64,000 bases of DNA from Dyadobacter beijingensis DSM 21582 (GCF_000382205.1 NZ_KB907790.1:186001-250000); one strand, 5' to 3'; counted from the stretch's first letter, positions 8,684-17,659 are shown. A program made the numbers and translations. Notes: generated by a model not told the origin, from the sequence alone.

Positions 8684-9580
8684 TCAGGATGGATCGGCTT
8701 CGTAAAATTTGATATGTTTTTCTTTCAGGAATTGCTTGATCACATCCACATGCACGCATTGCCCGACGTTCAGGAATGGGTAGTTGGAGACTTTTTTGCG
8801 GTGCCCGTCAATCGTCACCTCGCGGTTCACCTGGTCGAAACCGAGGTGCAAATGCCGGGTAGAGCTCTGCATGCCGTAAATGAGGCCGTTCGGATCGAAT
8901 AGCGGTCCGCCGCTTTGCCCGCGCAGACCGGGCGTGCTCATTTCGATGCCTACTACCTCGTTGTTATTATCGCCGATATGCCGTGTTACGATGCCATCGA
9001 TGGGGAAACTCGGCGTTTTCACTTTGCCTTCTGCCGTCCATTCGATGTCGCCGGTGTTCTTATTGAACCGGTAATTCGTGAATTCCGGAAATGGATAACC
9101 CAGCCGGCACAGGTACCGACCCTGCTTCACCAGCCGAGAATCTTTCAGGAACTGCGCATGCGACTGGTATTGCGTCGATTCGAAATTGCGGAACTGGATA
9201 ATGGCCAGGTCCTGCGTGGGATGCAGGTGAATGGTAAGCCCCTTATACGCCGATACGCAATGTATAAAGTTGAAAAGAATGCGTATCGGGCTGTCAGGCG
9301 CGATTTTGTATTGGGTTTCGAGCAGGCTACGCTGCGTGGCAAGGCCGGGGTCTTTTTCGAATTTGCGCAGCTCACCCTTGAATTTCAGGTAGTTTTCGTA
9401 AATGCTGTTGGCATACAAAATCTGTCGCGCCACATGCCTGCACGTGACTGCGAAACCATCTTCATTGACAAAAAATAGGGTAGCCGTACCGGGGACGATG
9501 TCGCTTCCGGCATAGTAGCGGATAATAAAGTGAACCGGACGGGTAAACTGATCTATTTTTTCAATAGCATCAACAAACAT
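8684..9580 (-). CDS. Trypsin-like serine protease, cytoplasmic by prediction
   Basis: A 298-residue trypsin-fold protease. The triad can be read as His49 (VTCRHVA), Asp124 (HPTQDLAII) and Ser223 (GLRGQSGGPLFD). No signal peptide, membrane segment or PDZ domain is present, unlike DegP/HtrA. An insert of about 60 residues between His and Asp is rich in charged and aromatic residues. The substrate is unknown. It lies 24 bases upstream of DUF2911 on the same strand and may share its transcript. Such solitary proteases sometimes serve as defence or signalling peptidases, but nothing nearby supports that here. Confidence 0.72.
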   Translation of the reverse strand: MFVDAIEKIDQFTRPVHFIIRYYAGSDIVPGTATLFFVNEDGFAVTCRHVARQILYANSIYENYLKFKGELRKFEKDPGLATQRSLLETQYKIAPDSPIRILFNFIHCVSAYKGLTIHLHPTQDLAIIQFRNFESTQYQSHAQFLKDSRLVKQGRYLCRLGYPFPEFTNYRFNKNTGDIEWTAEGKVKTPSFPIDGIVTRHIGDNNNEVVGIEMSTPGLRGQSGGPLFDPNGLIYGMQSSTRHLHLGFDQVNREVTIDGHRKKVSNYPFLNVGQCVHVDVIKQFLKEKHIKFYEADPS

Positions 9581-9604
9581 AATACTGGCGTAAGCCGTGA
9601 AATG

Positions 9605-10147
9605 CTAAGGGTGGGTAAAAGGAACGAGCGCTTCGGTCTGGTCCCAGCTCAGGACCATATTCACGCCATTGGGAATGGGTTCAAAGTAAATATGGAACAA
9701 TTCCTGCACCGAAGGCCGGATTCGGATCGGTACTTCTACATTCATGACGTTTTTGCCGTCGTTGTATTCCGTACCCCATTGTCCTGTTTCAGAATTCAGG
9801 ATGATTTTCCAGCTGCTTTGGCCGGGTACCGAAAAGAGCGAGTAGGTTCCCGCCTTCACCGGCTTGCCGCCCATGATCACATCTTCCGGAAATTCAATTA
9901 AGGTGGCTTCGTTGGCGCCGGTACGCCATACTTTGCCATAAGGAAGCAATGCCTTGTCCTGCTCGCGGCCGAAGATCATCCGGCCTTTTTTGCCCGGCTG
10001 GCTGTAAGTGACGTGGACTTTGACCCCGTTTTCAGTCGTTTCGGCAACCGCCTCCGGGCTGAATGATTTTGTGTATTTTCTGACTCCCCAAAAGCCCGCC
10101 GACGCAACTGCAACCAAGGCGAAAACAATGAGTAGAACTTTTCTCAT
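9605..10147 (-). CDS. DUF2911 protein, exported or membrane-anchored
   Basis: A 180-residue protein with an N-terminal hydrophobic helix (LLIVFALVAVASAGFWGV) followed by a DUF2911 domain, recognised from VHVTYSQPGKKGRMIFG, YGKVWRTGANEAT, AGTYSLFSVPG and WGTEYNDGKN. The family is widespread in Bacteroidota and its biochemical role is not established. The gene sits in a minus-strand run with the two barrel genes upstream (4-base gap) and the protease downstream, so it is probably part of an envelope-related operon. Confidence 0.8.
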   Translation of the reverse strand: MRKVLLIVFALVAVASAGFWGVRKYTKSFSPEAVAETTENGVKVHVTYSQPGKKGRMIFGREQDKALLPYGKVWRTGANEATLIEFPEDVIMGGKPVKAGTYSLFSVPGQSSWKIILNSETGQWGTEYNDGKNVMNVEVPIRIRPSVQELFHIYFEPIPNGVNMVLSWDQTEALVPFTHP

Positions 10148-10150
10148 AAA

Positions 10151-10849
10151 TCAAGGACAGAAGATTTTGTAGAAGGTATAGGTGACCGAAAGACGGACGT
10201 AAAAATAGGTATCTTTTACAGAAGGATCGCCCTGCTGGAATTTATCCGTGGAAGTTGGGTCGCCGCCGAGATTGTCCAGGTAATCGGTAAATGTCTTTCT
10301 CGTACCATATTCGAGGCCAATGTTCCAGGGGCGGCGGATCTGGTATTTAATGCCTACGCCATAAGGCAGCACGAGGCATGAGGTTTTGTAGGAACTGGTC
10401 TGAATATTCGGGTTAAACTTGTTGAAACCGAGGCCGCCGAACACATAAGGGCTCCAATTGACGGCAAACCGGCGGTCCTGGTAGTTAAGAAAGTTGTATT
10501 CAGCCACGGCACTGCCTTCGAAGATCGTCGTTCGGAAAGACATATTCCTGGCCTGCTGGAAAGGATCGTCGCTCTGCTTGTCGTCGGCACCGATGAACCC
10601 GCCCGCCACCTCCGCACGGAGCGATAATGCCTGGTTGGGGTTATACCGGAAGAAAAGGCTCCCGGCCGGTTTAAAAAAGCGGAACCGGAAAGTAGGAGAA
10701 ATATCGCCCCGGTAGTTGAAGCCCCCGATGCCCGCGCCGATCTCGACGCGCTGCGCCCGCACTTGTGCGATGGTCAGGAAAAAACAAATACCTGCCAGCA
10801 TGATAGCAGGCAAGTATTTGATATTTAAATGTTTAGAATAATACTTCAA
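10151..10849 (-). CDS. DUF6089-like outer-membrane beta-barrel protein
   Basis: About 232 residues: a Lys-rich signal peptide ending QVRAQ, then alternating beta-strands with Gly/aromatic girdles (GAGIGGFNYRGDIS, GSLFFRYNPNQALSLRAEV) and a C-terminal strand YFYVRLSVTYTFY. It shares the segment RKTFTDYLD with the next gene, so the two are tandem paralogues. The start is uncertain: there is no ATG before residue 21 of the open frame, and a TTG at 10849 gives the best signal peptide (ATG at 10801 is the alternative). The role is unknown. Confidence 0.72.
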   Translation of the reverse strand: MKYYSKHLNIKYLPAIMLAGICFFLTIAQVRAQRVEIGAGIGGFNYRGDISPTFRFRFFKPAGSLFFRYNPNQALSLRAEVAGGFIGADDKQSDDPFQQARNMSFRTTIFEGSAVAEYNFLNYQDRRFAVNWSPYVFGGLGFNKFNPNIQTSSYKTSCLVLPYGVGIKYQIRRPWNIGLEYGTRKTFTDYLDNLGGDPTSTDKFQQGDPSVKDTYFYVRLSVTYTFYKIFCP

Positions 10850-10861
10850 CGGGGTAAGCAA

Positions 10862-11878
10862 TTATTTCAGTGGCGGACATTTGATCTGTGAAGGCAGCAT
10901 GTAATGAATGTGGATCATACCGAAAAGGTATGCGTCCTTCTGGGTAGGACTGTTGCCACGCGCCGTGCCCGGTGCTGCGAAACCCGTTGTAGGAAGGGTT
11001 TCCAGCGGGTTAGGCACATTGTCCATGCCCTGGTAATTGGCTTGGAGGAACCTTCTCACGCCATCGGTACGGTCTACGCCTTTGCGTACCGCAATTTGTT
11101 CGGCCGAGCGGTTGGCCATATGTGCTGCCAGGGGATCATCCGCAAACAATGCCGGATCGGCGTAGTTGCCGTGGGCATCGTCGAGGTAGTCCGTAAATGT
11201 TTTGCGGTATCCAAGTTCTGCCGAAATGTCAAATTTGGAATTGATTTTGTAGCGAACCCCAATACCCATCGGAATCGCGAACTGGACGAGCGAATAAGGT
11301 TTTTCATAACCTTCATTACCCTGGCCCTCGGTACCCAGCGGCTGCAATTTCACCCAGTCGCCTTTCAGTGAATCCAGTGCTTTGGGATTGTGTGCGGTGA
11401 GCGCTACCCCCGCAAACAGGTACCAGCCCAGCTGAGGGCGGCGGTCGTAGCTGCGGTTATCGGGCGTGAGTTTGTAGATACCCTGCACCGAGAATTCTTT
11501 CAGATCGTTACGGAAATGCAGGTTCCGCGCGTAGAAAATGCTCGTTTCATGTTTCGAGTCGCGGTTCATAATGTAATCATCCCCGGCAATGCGCGCATAG
11601 ATGAAGCTCGCGCGTGCGGCGATACGTGGTGTAAAGTGGCGTGTGTAGTTTCCGCCTACACTCCAGCGGGCCATTTTGAAGGTAGAGGCCAACGGACGGC
11701 GATAAGGTGCGAGGTCGCCGTAGTAAGATGAAGTACCAATACCAAAACCTGCGGTAGAATACGGAACGAAGAAGCCCCGGCTCTGCGCTTTTACCTCTCT
11801 GGATGATAGTAAAAGCCCGAAAACGAGGGTCATAGCTAACGCTCCGGATACTCTTCTCAAGTCGAAATTTCTACGCAT
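10862..11878 (-). CDS. DUF6089-like outer-membrane beta-barrel protein
   Basis: A 338-residue exported barrel protein starting MRRNFDLRRVSGALAMTLVF, with cleavage likely after KAQ. Strand-rich segments (GTSSYYGDLAPYRRP, WSVGGNYTRHFTPRIAARAS) and the motif RKTFTDYLDD match the smaller paralogue downstream. The ATG at 11878 is chosen over an upstream one at 11941 because a TAnnTTTG box at 11898-11905 would put the transcript start downstream of the earlier codon. The family is common in Cytophagales; function is unknown. Confidence 0.78.
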   Translation of the reverse strand: MRRNFDLRRVSGALAMTLVFGLLLSSREVKAQSRGFFVPYSTAGFGIGTSSYYGDLAPYRRPLASTFKMARWSVGGNYTRHFTPRIAARASFIYARIAGDDYIMNRDSKHETSIFYARNLHFRNDLKEFSVQGIYKLTPDNRSYDRRPQLGWYLFAGVALTAHNPKALDSLKGDWVKLQPLGTEGQGNEGYEKPYSLVQFAIPMGIGVRYKINSKFDISAELGYRKTFTDYLDDAHGNYADPALFADDPLAAHMANRSAEQIAVRKGVDRTDGVRRFLQANYQGMDNVPNPLETLPTTGFAAPGTARGNSPTQKDAYLFGMIHIHYMLPSQIKCPPLK

Positions 11879-11897
11879 TTTCAGATCGATTTTTTTG

Positions 11898-11905
11898 CAA
11901 AAATA
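11898..11905 (-). promoter_or_regulatory. -7 element for the DUF6089/DUF2911 operon
   Basis: TATTTTTG on the minus strand matches TAnnTTTG exactly. No TTG stands at the ideal spacing. It would start transcription about 13 bases before the ATG at 11878. Confidence 0.4.
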
Positions 11906-12116
11906 GAATAGTTGTTGGTTTTCTTCAGGATGCAACACCATTTCAACGATTTTAACAATGTTTTATTTGTACTGACCTTGTTTTTTCAAAACCAGCGCGC
12001 ATTCGAATGTAACGGCACCGTGCAGAATGCGCCGAAAACCGTACATAAGCAAACGTTTTGACTGGAAACGAGGCAAAACTTCGTTATCATTGCGTACGCA
12101 AACAGCCCACAAGACG

Positions 12117-12743
12117 ATGATTTCGAGTAATCAGCTCAGATTTTCCTATTCCACCCAGAAGAAATTCACGTTCCCCGATATCCATTGTAATGATCAAGAA
12201 ACGCTGCTCATTCTCGGGCAGTCGGGGCGGGGCAAAACGACCCTGCTGCATTTGCTGGCCCTGCTCCTGAAACCGGAATCCGGGGACATCGTGATCGCGG
12301 GCAAATCCATTAAAAACCTCACGCCGCAGGAAGTTACGGCCACGCGCGCGAAGCATATCGGGATCATTTACCAGCGCCCGCATTTCGTGAGCTCGCTGTC
12401 GGTCATGGACAATATATTGCTTTCCAACTACCTCGCCAATCAGAAGGAAGACCGCCGGAAAGCCCGGGAGCTGGCAGAACAGCTCGGTTTTGCGGACCAT
12501 TTATCCAAAAAAACGAACCAGCTGAGCCAGGGAGAGCAGCAGCGCGTGAGCATTGCCCGCTCGCTGATGAACAATCCGAACATTATCCTCGCCGACGAGC
12601 CCACATCGAACCTCGACGACGACAACTGCCAGCGCGTGATCCAGCTTCTGAAAAAACAATCCGCGCAGATCGGCGCGAGCCTGGTAGTGGTCACGCACGA
12701 CCAGCGGCTGAAAGACGAGTTCTCCAACCAGGTATTTCTGTAA
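12117..12743 (+). CDS. ABC transporter ATPase, LolD/MacB type
   Basis: A 208-residue ATPase with Walker A GQSGRGKTTLL, Q-loop IIYQRPHFVS, signature LSQGEQQRVSIARSL, Walker B NIILADEPTSNLD and switch His in VVVTHDQR. It belongs to the LolD/MacB/FtsE branch, which powers four-helix permeases that do mechanical work or export rather than import small solutes. The ATG at 12117 gives a normal N-terminus; the upstream extension is basic and unlikely. It pairs with the permease 60 bases downstream. Confidence 0.88.
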   Translation: MISSNQLRFSYSTQKKFTFPDIHCNDQETLLILGQSGRGKTTLLHLLALLLKPESGDIVIAGKSIKNLTPQEVTATRAKHIGIIYQRPHFVSSLSVMDNILLSNYLANQKEDRRKARELAEQLGFADHLSKKTNQLSQGEQQRVSIARSLMNNPNIILADEPTSNLDDDNCQRVIQLLKKQSAQIGASLVVVTHDQRLKDEFSNQVFL

Positions 12744-12803
12744 AACAGGTATTTCAAACATATAACCGGCCTGCGCCGCGTTTCAGACCTAATCCATATC
12801 CGA

Positions 12804-14048
12804 ATGAACCTCTTCAAGATCAGCATGGCCAATCTCCGGGAGAAAAAGCTCAACAGCTTTCTGAGCGCATTGCTGCTCACCCTCGGTATCGGTATGATCT
12901 CCCTGCTTCTGCTGCTCAACAAGCAGCTCGACGAGCAATTCAAACGCAATCTCAAAGGCATCGATATGGTGGTTGGCGCCAAAGGCAGTCCTTTGCAGGT
13001 GATCCTTTCCAGCATTTACCAGATCGACGCGCCCACGGGCAACATTCCGCTCGCCGAGGTGAATGCATTACGCAAAAATCCATTTGTGAAGACGGTCATC
13101 CCACTCTCGATCGGCGATAATTACCAGGGATTCCGCATTCTGGGCACCACGCCGAAGTACATCGAGCATTTCAATGTAAAATTGGCCGAAGGACATTTAT
13201 ATAACGCGTCGATGGAAGTGACCATCGGCAGTAAGGTGGCACGGGACTCGAAGCTGAAAATCGGCGACCAGTTTTCCGGCTCGCACGGCCTGGATTCGGA
13301 GGGGGAGAAGCACGAGGACAAGAAATATAAGGTAGTAGGCATTTTCAAATCCAGCGGTACCGTCGTGGACCAGCTTATTGTTACGCGACTTTCGAGCGTT
13401 TGGGACATTCACGAGCATTCGGAAGGCGGCAAAACGCCCGAAGTTGCGGAGGTGGAGCATAGCGACGGCCCATCACACGTGGACCCGGAACCGGACGAAG
13501 AAGGCAAGGATGTGACCAGCGCATTGATCCAGTTCCGCAATCCGATGGGCCTCATTACCATTCCGCGGCAGATCAACGACAACACCTCGATGCAGGCCGC
13601 ATTGCCCAGTATCGAAATAAACCGTCTGTTTTCCCTGCTCGGCGTGGGGATCGAAACGCTGCGGACGCTCGCATTGATCATTATTTCGATCGCCGGCGTG
13701 AGCGTGTTCATATCACTTTACAATTCATTGAAAGACCGCAAATACGAAATGGCGTTGATGCTGTCCATGGGCGCCACGCGCACGAGGCTGTTCCTGATGC
13801 TGCTGATCGAGGGGCTTTCGCTCGCCGTGATCGGCTTTTTTGCGGGCATTATCGCGAGCCGGGTGGGGTTATGGGTGTTTTCCAATGCGGCGGAAGATGA
13901 TTTCCACTATTCGCTGGGCCAATTTGCATTGCAGCCCGAGGAAATCTACCTTTTTTTCGGCGCTATCGCGATCGGCATCGTGGCGGCGGCATTGCCTTCG
14001 CTCGGTATTTACCGGTTGAATATCTCCCGGACGCTGGCGGAGGAATAA
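12804..14048 (+). CDS. MacB/FtsX-type ABC permease with His/acid-rich loop
   Basis: A 414-residue permease with one N-terminal membrane helix (residues about 18-38), a large periplasmic domain (about 40-275) and three C-terminal helices in the FtsX domain (from about 285; KDRKYEMALMLSMGATRTRL is the coupling region). The periplasmic part contains two unusual polar stretches, SEGEKHEDKKYK and a longer His/Glu/Asp-rich one near residues 195-235 (HEHSEGGKTPEVAEVEHSDG, HVDPEPDEEGKD), which could bind a divalent metal. With the ATPase and the DUF3299-like protein it forms a likely three-gene unit. Confidence 0.84.
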   Translation: MNLFKISMANLREKKLNSFLSALLLTLGIGMISLLLLLNKQLDEQFKRNLKGIDMVVGAKGSPLQVILSSIYQIDAPTGNIPLAEVNALRKNPFVKTVIPLSIGDNYQGFRILGTTPKYIEHFNVKLAEGHLYNASMEVTIGSKVARDSKLKIGDQFSGSHGLDSEGEKHEDKKYKVVGIFKSSGTVVDQLIVTRLSSVWDIHEHSEGGKTPEVAEVEHSDGPSHVDPEPDEEGKDVTSALIQFRNPMGLITIPRQINDNTSMQAALPSIEINRLFSLLGVGIETLRTLALIIISIAGVSVFISLYNSLKDRKYEMALMLSMGATRTRLFLMLLIEGLSLAVIGFFAGIIASRVGLWVFSNAAEDDFHYSLGQFALQPEEIYLFFGAIAIGIVAAALPSLGIYRLNISRTLAEE

Positions 14049-14107
14049 TAATGTGTGTAAATTTGTTAACCCGGTACAAATCATTGTAATACAAAATTGG
14101 AATACTG

Positions 14108-14560
14108 ATGAAATCTGTCAAAATCAGCATATTATTCTTCTGCATGGTCTCATTGTTCGCTTTCAAACCGGCCGTTGAACCGGTGAAACTGACCTGGGAA
14201 ACGCTGCGGGATGTGACTTTTAAAAAGAAATGGTATGCCGAAGAATCGATCTACATGCTTCACCCGACATTCGGCCCGAGCGTGCAGAAATTGAAAAACC
14301 AGCCGGTTTCGATCACAGGTTACATCCTTCCGGTTGATCTGGAAGCAAATTTGTACGTGCTTTCCGCATTTCCGTTCAGCGCCTGCTTTTTCTGCGGCGG
14401 AGCCGGCCCGGAAACGGTCATGACCCTGAATTTCAAGAAAAAGGACGGAAGGAAATTCAAAACCGACGAGCGGCTGACCTTTACCGGCACGTTGAAGCTC
14501 AATGCCGACGATATTTACCAGATGAACTACATTCTGGACGGCGCCGAGATCGCGAAATGA
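14108..14560 (+). CDS. DUF3299-like exported protein
   Basis: A 150-residue protein with a signal peptide (ILFFCMVSLFAFKPA) and a domain resembling DUF3299: VSITGYILPVDLEANLYVLS, then FPFSACFFCGGAGPETVM and a C-terminal FTGTLKLNADDIYQMNYILD. The CFFC pair beside a conserved Gly-Pro-Glu could be a metal or redox site (inference). In other phyla DUF3299 proteins sit beside a LolD-type ATPase and FtsX-type permease in zinc-responsive operons, the same company as here. It ends directly against the convergent nuoH gene. Confidence 0.6.
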   Translation: MKSVKISILFFCMVSLFAFKPAVEPVKLTWETLRDVTFKKKWYAEESIYMLHPTFGPSVQKLKNQPVSITGYILPVDLEANLYVLSAFPFSACFFCGGAGPETVMTLNFKKKDGRKFKTDERLTFTGTLKLNADDIYQMNYILDGAEIAK

Positions 14561-15646
14561 TCAGACGCCTATCAGGCGCCAAACGCCTGAAATGAAGAAT
14601 AATACAAGTCCCACGGGCGTGAGGACTTTCCAGCCGAGGTACATGAGCTGGTCTACACGCAGGCGGGGGAGCGTCCATCGCGCCCACATCTGGATGAGGA
14701 TGCCGAACAAGGCTTTGCCCAGCAGCCAGAAAATACCGGTCACATAGCCATAGAATGTACCGGGCGCACCGCTGGTCCAGTCGGCGAGTTTAACCGGGCC
14801 GATATTCGGCAGCGGCGTGTTCCAGCTTCCCAGGAACAGGATCGCGCCCAGCAGCGATACCAGCAGCATCATCCCGTATTCCGAAAGCATAAATAATGCC
14901 CAGCGCATACCCGAATACTCGGTATGGAAGCCGGCCACGAGCTCAGATTCTCCTTCGGGAAGGTCAAACGGAGCTCGGTTGCATTCAGCGAGCGTGGCGA
15001 TAAAGAATACCACGTAAGCAATCAGCAGGAACGGGTTACGGATGATATTCCAGGTGAGAAACCCGCCTACCTCACTTACATTGATCCCCAGTTCACGCAT
15101 TCCGAAAAGATAAATGGTTTCGGGCGCGTAAATGCCCTGCTGATAGCTGATTACCTGCAAATCCAGCGTTTGCGTGAGCATGATCACACACAGTATGGAA
15201 AGGCCTAGGGGTATTTCGTAAGACACGATCTGCGCCACGGCACGCATGGCGCCGTACAGGGCAAATTTGTTATTGGAACCCCAGCCGGCCATCAGCAGGC
15301 CGATTACATCCACTGAAACGATCGTCAGCAGGAAAAATACGCCCACGGCAGCGCCCGAGCCCGCCAGTTCCGGCGCCAGGGGTACCACGGCGAAACCTGC
15401 GAAAACCGATATGAAAATGACGAACGGGGCAATCAGGAACAGTCGCCGGTCGGCGGCTTTGGGTACGATATCTTCTTTTTGAAGTAGTTTGAGCAAATCG
15501 GCAAAAAGCTGCAAAAGGCCCCATTTACCTACCTCCATCGGCCCCAGACGGTCCTGGATAAAGGCCGAAACCTTCCGTTCCAGGTATACGCCGATCACTA
15601 CAAAACCGGGGACAAGCAGGAGGAGAATGATGAGCGTCAAAGGCAT
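14561..15646 (-). CDS. nuoH: NADH-quinone oxidoreductase subunit H
   Basis: A 361-residue membrane subunit of respiratory complex I that lines the quinone chamber. Diagnostic segments include ERKVSAFIQDRLGPMEVGKW, GLLQLFADLLKLLQKED, a polar segment AECNRAPFDLPEGESELVAG and RWALFMLSEYGMM, with eight or more hydrophobic helices. It is longer than E. coli NuoH (325), mainly from a longer loop near residues 165-185. No other nuo gene is within the window, so it is not inside a full nuo operon here; its neighbours are gldB and the DUF3299-like gene. Confidence 0.93.
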   Translation of the reverse strand: MPLTLIILLLLVPGFVVIGVYLERKVSAFIQDRLGPMEVGKWGLLQLFADLLKLLQKEDIVPKAADRRLFLIAPFVIFISVFAGFAVVPLAPELAGSGAAVGVFFLLTIVSVDVIGLLMAGWGSNNKFALYGAMRAVAQIVSYEIPLGLSILCVIMLTQTLDLQVISYQQGIYAPETIYLFGMRELGINVSEVGGFLTWNIIRNPFLLIAYVVFFIATLAECNRAPFDLPEGESELVAGFHTEYSGMRWALFMLSEYGMMLLVSLLGAILFLGSWNTPLPNIGPVKLADWTSGAPGTFYGYVTGIFWLLGKALFGILIQMWARWTLPRLRVDQLMYLGWKVLTPVGLVLFFISGVWRLIGV

Positions 15647-15693
15647 TTAAATGCGGTCTGGACAATGGTTTGACGCAAAAGTAAGTAAAAAAC

Positions 15694-16704
15694 TTACTCG
15701 TCTTCGTCTGTTTGCCCCTTATATCCCGATTCCTGCAAAATTCGGGCGGCATTGTCGATCTCCATCAGCTCGGTAAGCGTGACAGCAGGGTTTTCGGCCA
15801 TAAACCGGCTCACGATCCGCCAGCCTACCCAGCGGCCGATCGCACCCGGCACCTTGTTCCCGATCTCGGTCGTGAACGGCCGGTCTTCGATGAACTTGCG
15901 TTTTTTCAGGTCGCTTTTTTCGTAGAGCAGCTTGCTGGAAATGAAATAAGCCCAAATATCCGTCTGGCTGTTATAAGTTTTCCTGAGGTCGTCGGCCGAG
16001 TAGCCGATAATGAGGCTGTCGGGTGTTTGGGGCATGATTTGTCTCACAAATTCATAACCTTTGCCGTAGCCGATCATATCTGAAAGTAAGGTCTGGTCGT
16101 TCGCGCCGGTGCGGTTATATTTGTTGGATTCGAAGAAAACGATCGAGGGTACAATGTACTCGCGCTGGTAACGGCGAAGCTGGTAATCGTATACATTGGG
16201 CCTGAAACGCGCCGCAGGGCCACCGAAGTAGTCGAGGCCGATGACGATCAGCGAGTCGGAGATATACAGGTCGTTGCCGGTGAAGCCGGTGATCATAAAC
16301 TGGATTTCCGGGATTGGAAAACCAGGGTAATGTGCCTTAATGCGCTTGAATGCATCAGTGAGCGGATTGACTATTCGGACTTTGCGGTCGCCGATAATGG
16401 AATCCAGCTGCGCGCGGAAGGCCCGCAAATCGGGGCTTTGCAGGATTGTGAACAAGTGCGAAGCCAATTTGGCCGGTTCTACGGGCGCGTCGGTGAAGTA
16501 ACCTTTGACCAGCGCGGGGTGGCTATCGAGGAACTTTTGCACGTCTTCAACGGATTTGCAAGAGAATAGCTCTTCGTCGAGATTTTTGGAAACCAGTTCA
16601 AAGCGGATATTGCTGATGTCGGCTTCCTTGCGCTGATCGGTTTTGCACGAAAATTGAATGAGCGCGATGAACAGAACGAATAGAAGGGACCTGAAATAAA
16701 CCAT
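15694..16704 (-). CDS. gldB: Gliding motility lipoprotein GldB
   Basis: A 336-residue lipoprotein starting MVYFRSLLFVLFIALIQFSC, with the lipid-carrying Cys in the lipobox IQFSC. The body matches GldB: ADISNIRFELVSKNLDEELF, PGFPIPEIQFMITGFTGNDL, GLDYFGGPAARF and YSADDLRKTYNSQTDIWAYF. In Flavobacterium GldB is required for gliding and is linked to type IX secretion, but homologues also occur in non-gliding Bacteroidota. The ATG at 16704 is preferred because it starts a clean lipoprotein signal; a start 13 codons upstream would overlap the divergent gene at 16725. Confidence 0.86.
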   Translation of the reverse strand: MVYFRSLLFVLFIALIQFSCKTDQRKEADISNIRFELVSKNLDEELFSCKSVEDVQKFLDSHPALVKGYFTDAPVEPAKLASHLFTILQSPDLRAFRAQLDSIIGDRKVRIVNPLTDAFKRIKAHYPGFPIPEIQFMITGFTGNDLYISDSLIVIGLDYFGGPAARFRPNVYDYQLRRYQREYIVPSIVFFESNKYNRTGANDQTLLSDMIGYGKGYEFVRQIMPQTPDSLIIGYSADDLRKTYNSQTDIWAYFISSKLLYEKSDLKKRKFIEDRPFTTEIGNKVPGAIGRWVGWRIVSRFMAENPAVTLTELMEIDNAARILQESGYKGQTDEDE

Positions 16705-16724
16705 TCGGTGGAAACGAGAATAAT

Positions 16725-17600
16725 ATGTCGAAAGAAGTTTCAAAAGTAGGAAAAAAACGCGTTAGCATCCTGGGTTGCGGCTGGCTCGGGTTTGCATTAG
16801 CTAAACGGTTACTTGGCAGCGGTATTACATCGGAAGTAAAAGGCAGTACCACTTCCGCGGATAAACTGGACAAATTCGCTGCTGCGGGCATCCGGGGTTT
16901 CGTGATACCGCTCAACCCGGATACCGGCCTCGATGCCGACATTACCGGGCCGTTTTTCGATTCGGACGTCATTGTGATCGCCATTCCGCCGCGAATGTCG
17001 CAGAATGTGGCCGGCAACTATTCCGCACAGATGCGCATGGTCGCCGACGCGATACGCCAATCGCCGGCCACGGAGGTGATTTTTGTTAGCTCCACCGGCG
17101 TGTACCGCGATTTGAGCCAAACCGCATTCGAAAGCGATGTGCAGCTGCCGGAGCATTCGGCCCAGCCCGAAATGGTGGCGGCCGAGCATGCAATCGCCGC
17201 ATTAAGGCCGGAAAAAACGGTCAGCATTCTTCGCATGAGCGGATTACTGGGCTATAACCGCATTCCGGGTAAATATGTGCAGGGCCAAAAGGATATGACA
17301 ACCGGCGATATTCCCGTCAACTACATTCACCGCGACGATGCGGCGGCGATCATCAAAGCGGTGATTACCCAGGGCGTTCAGAATGAAACATTCAATATTA
17401 CCGCACCTTTTCACCCTACCCGTAGCGAGGTGTATGTCGATTCCTGCGCGCAGTTCGGCTGGGAGGCGCCCACGTTCAAAACGCCTGAAACGCCGCCCGC
17501 ATTCAAAATGATTTCGGGGGACAAGTTTTTCAAAACCTATTCCTACGAATTCAAATACGCCGATCCGTTACAGTTTCATTACCAGCTGGAAGACCTTTAA
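16725..17600 (+). CDS. NAD(P)-binding epimerase-like protein (YeeZ-like SDR)
   Basis: A 291-residue atypical extended short-chain dehydrogenase. The nucleotide-binding motif is VSILGCGWLGFALAKRLL near residues 14-31. VIFVSSTGVYRD carries the Ser-Thr and Tyr equivalents; the usual YxxxK is not obvious. Later segments (VSILRMSGLLGYNR, NYIHRDDAAAIIKAV) match YeeZ and related epimerase-like proteins of unknown substrate. It starts only 20 bases from divergent gldB, so the two promoters must overlap coding or leader sequence. Confidence 0.72.
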   Translation: MSKEVSKVGKKRVSILGCGWLGFALAKRLLGSGITSEVKGSTTSADKLDKFAAAGIRGFVIPLNPDTGLDADITGPFFDSDVIVIAIPPRMSQNVAGNYSAQMRMVADAIRQSPATEVIFVSSTGVYRDLSQTAFESDVQLPEHSAQPEMVAAEHAIAALRPEKTVSILRMSGLLGYNRIPGKYVQGQKDMTTGDIPVNYIHRDDAAAIIKAVITQGVQNETFNITAPFHPTRSEVYVDSCAQFGWEAPTFKTPETPPAFKMISGDKFFKTYSYEFKYADPLQFHYQLEDL

Positions 17601-17605
17601 CGCAA

Positions 17606-17637
17606 AAAATCCGCAGGATCAACTCTGCGGATTTTAT
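17606..17637. terminator. Bidirectional intrinsic terminator
   Basis: AAAATCCGCAG pairs perfectly with CTGCGGATTTT across an 8-base loop, followed by ATTATT. It separates the convergent SDR and TlpA-like genes and can serve both. Confidence 0.85.
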
Positions 17638-17659
17638 TATTTATAAACCAAAAAGTGAA

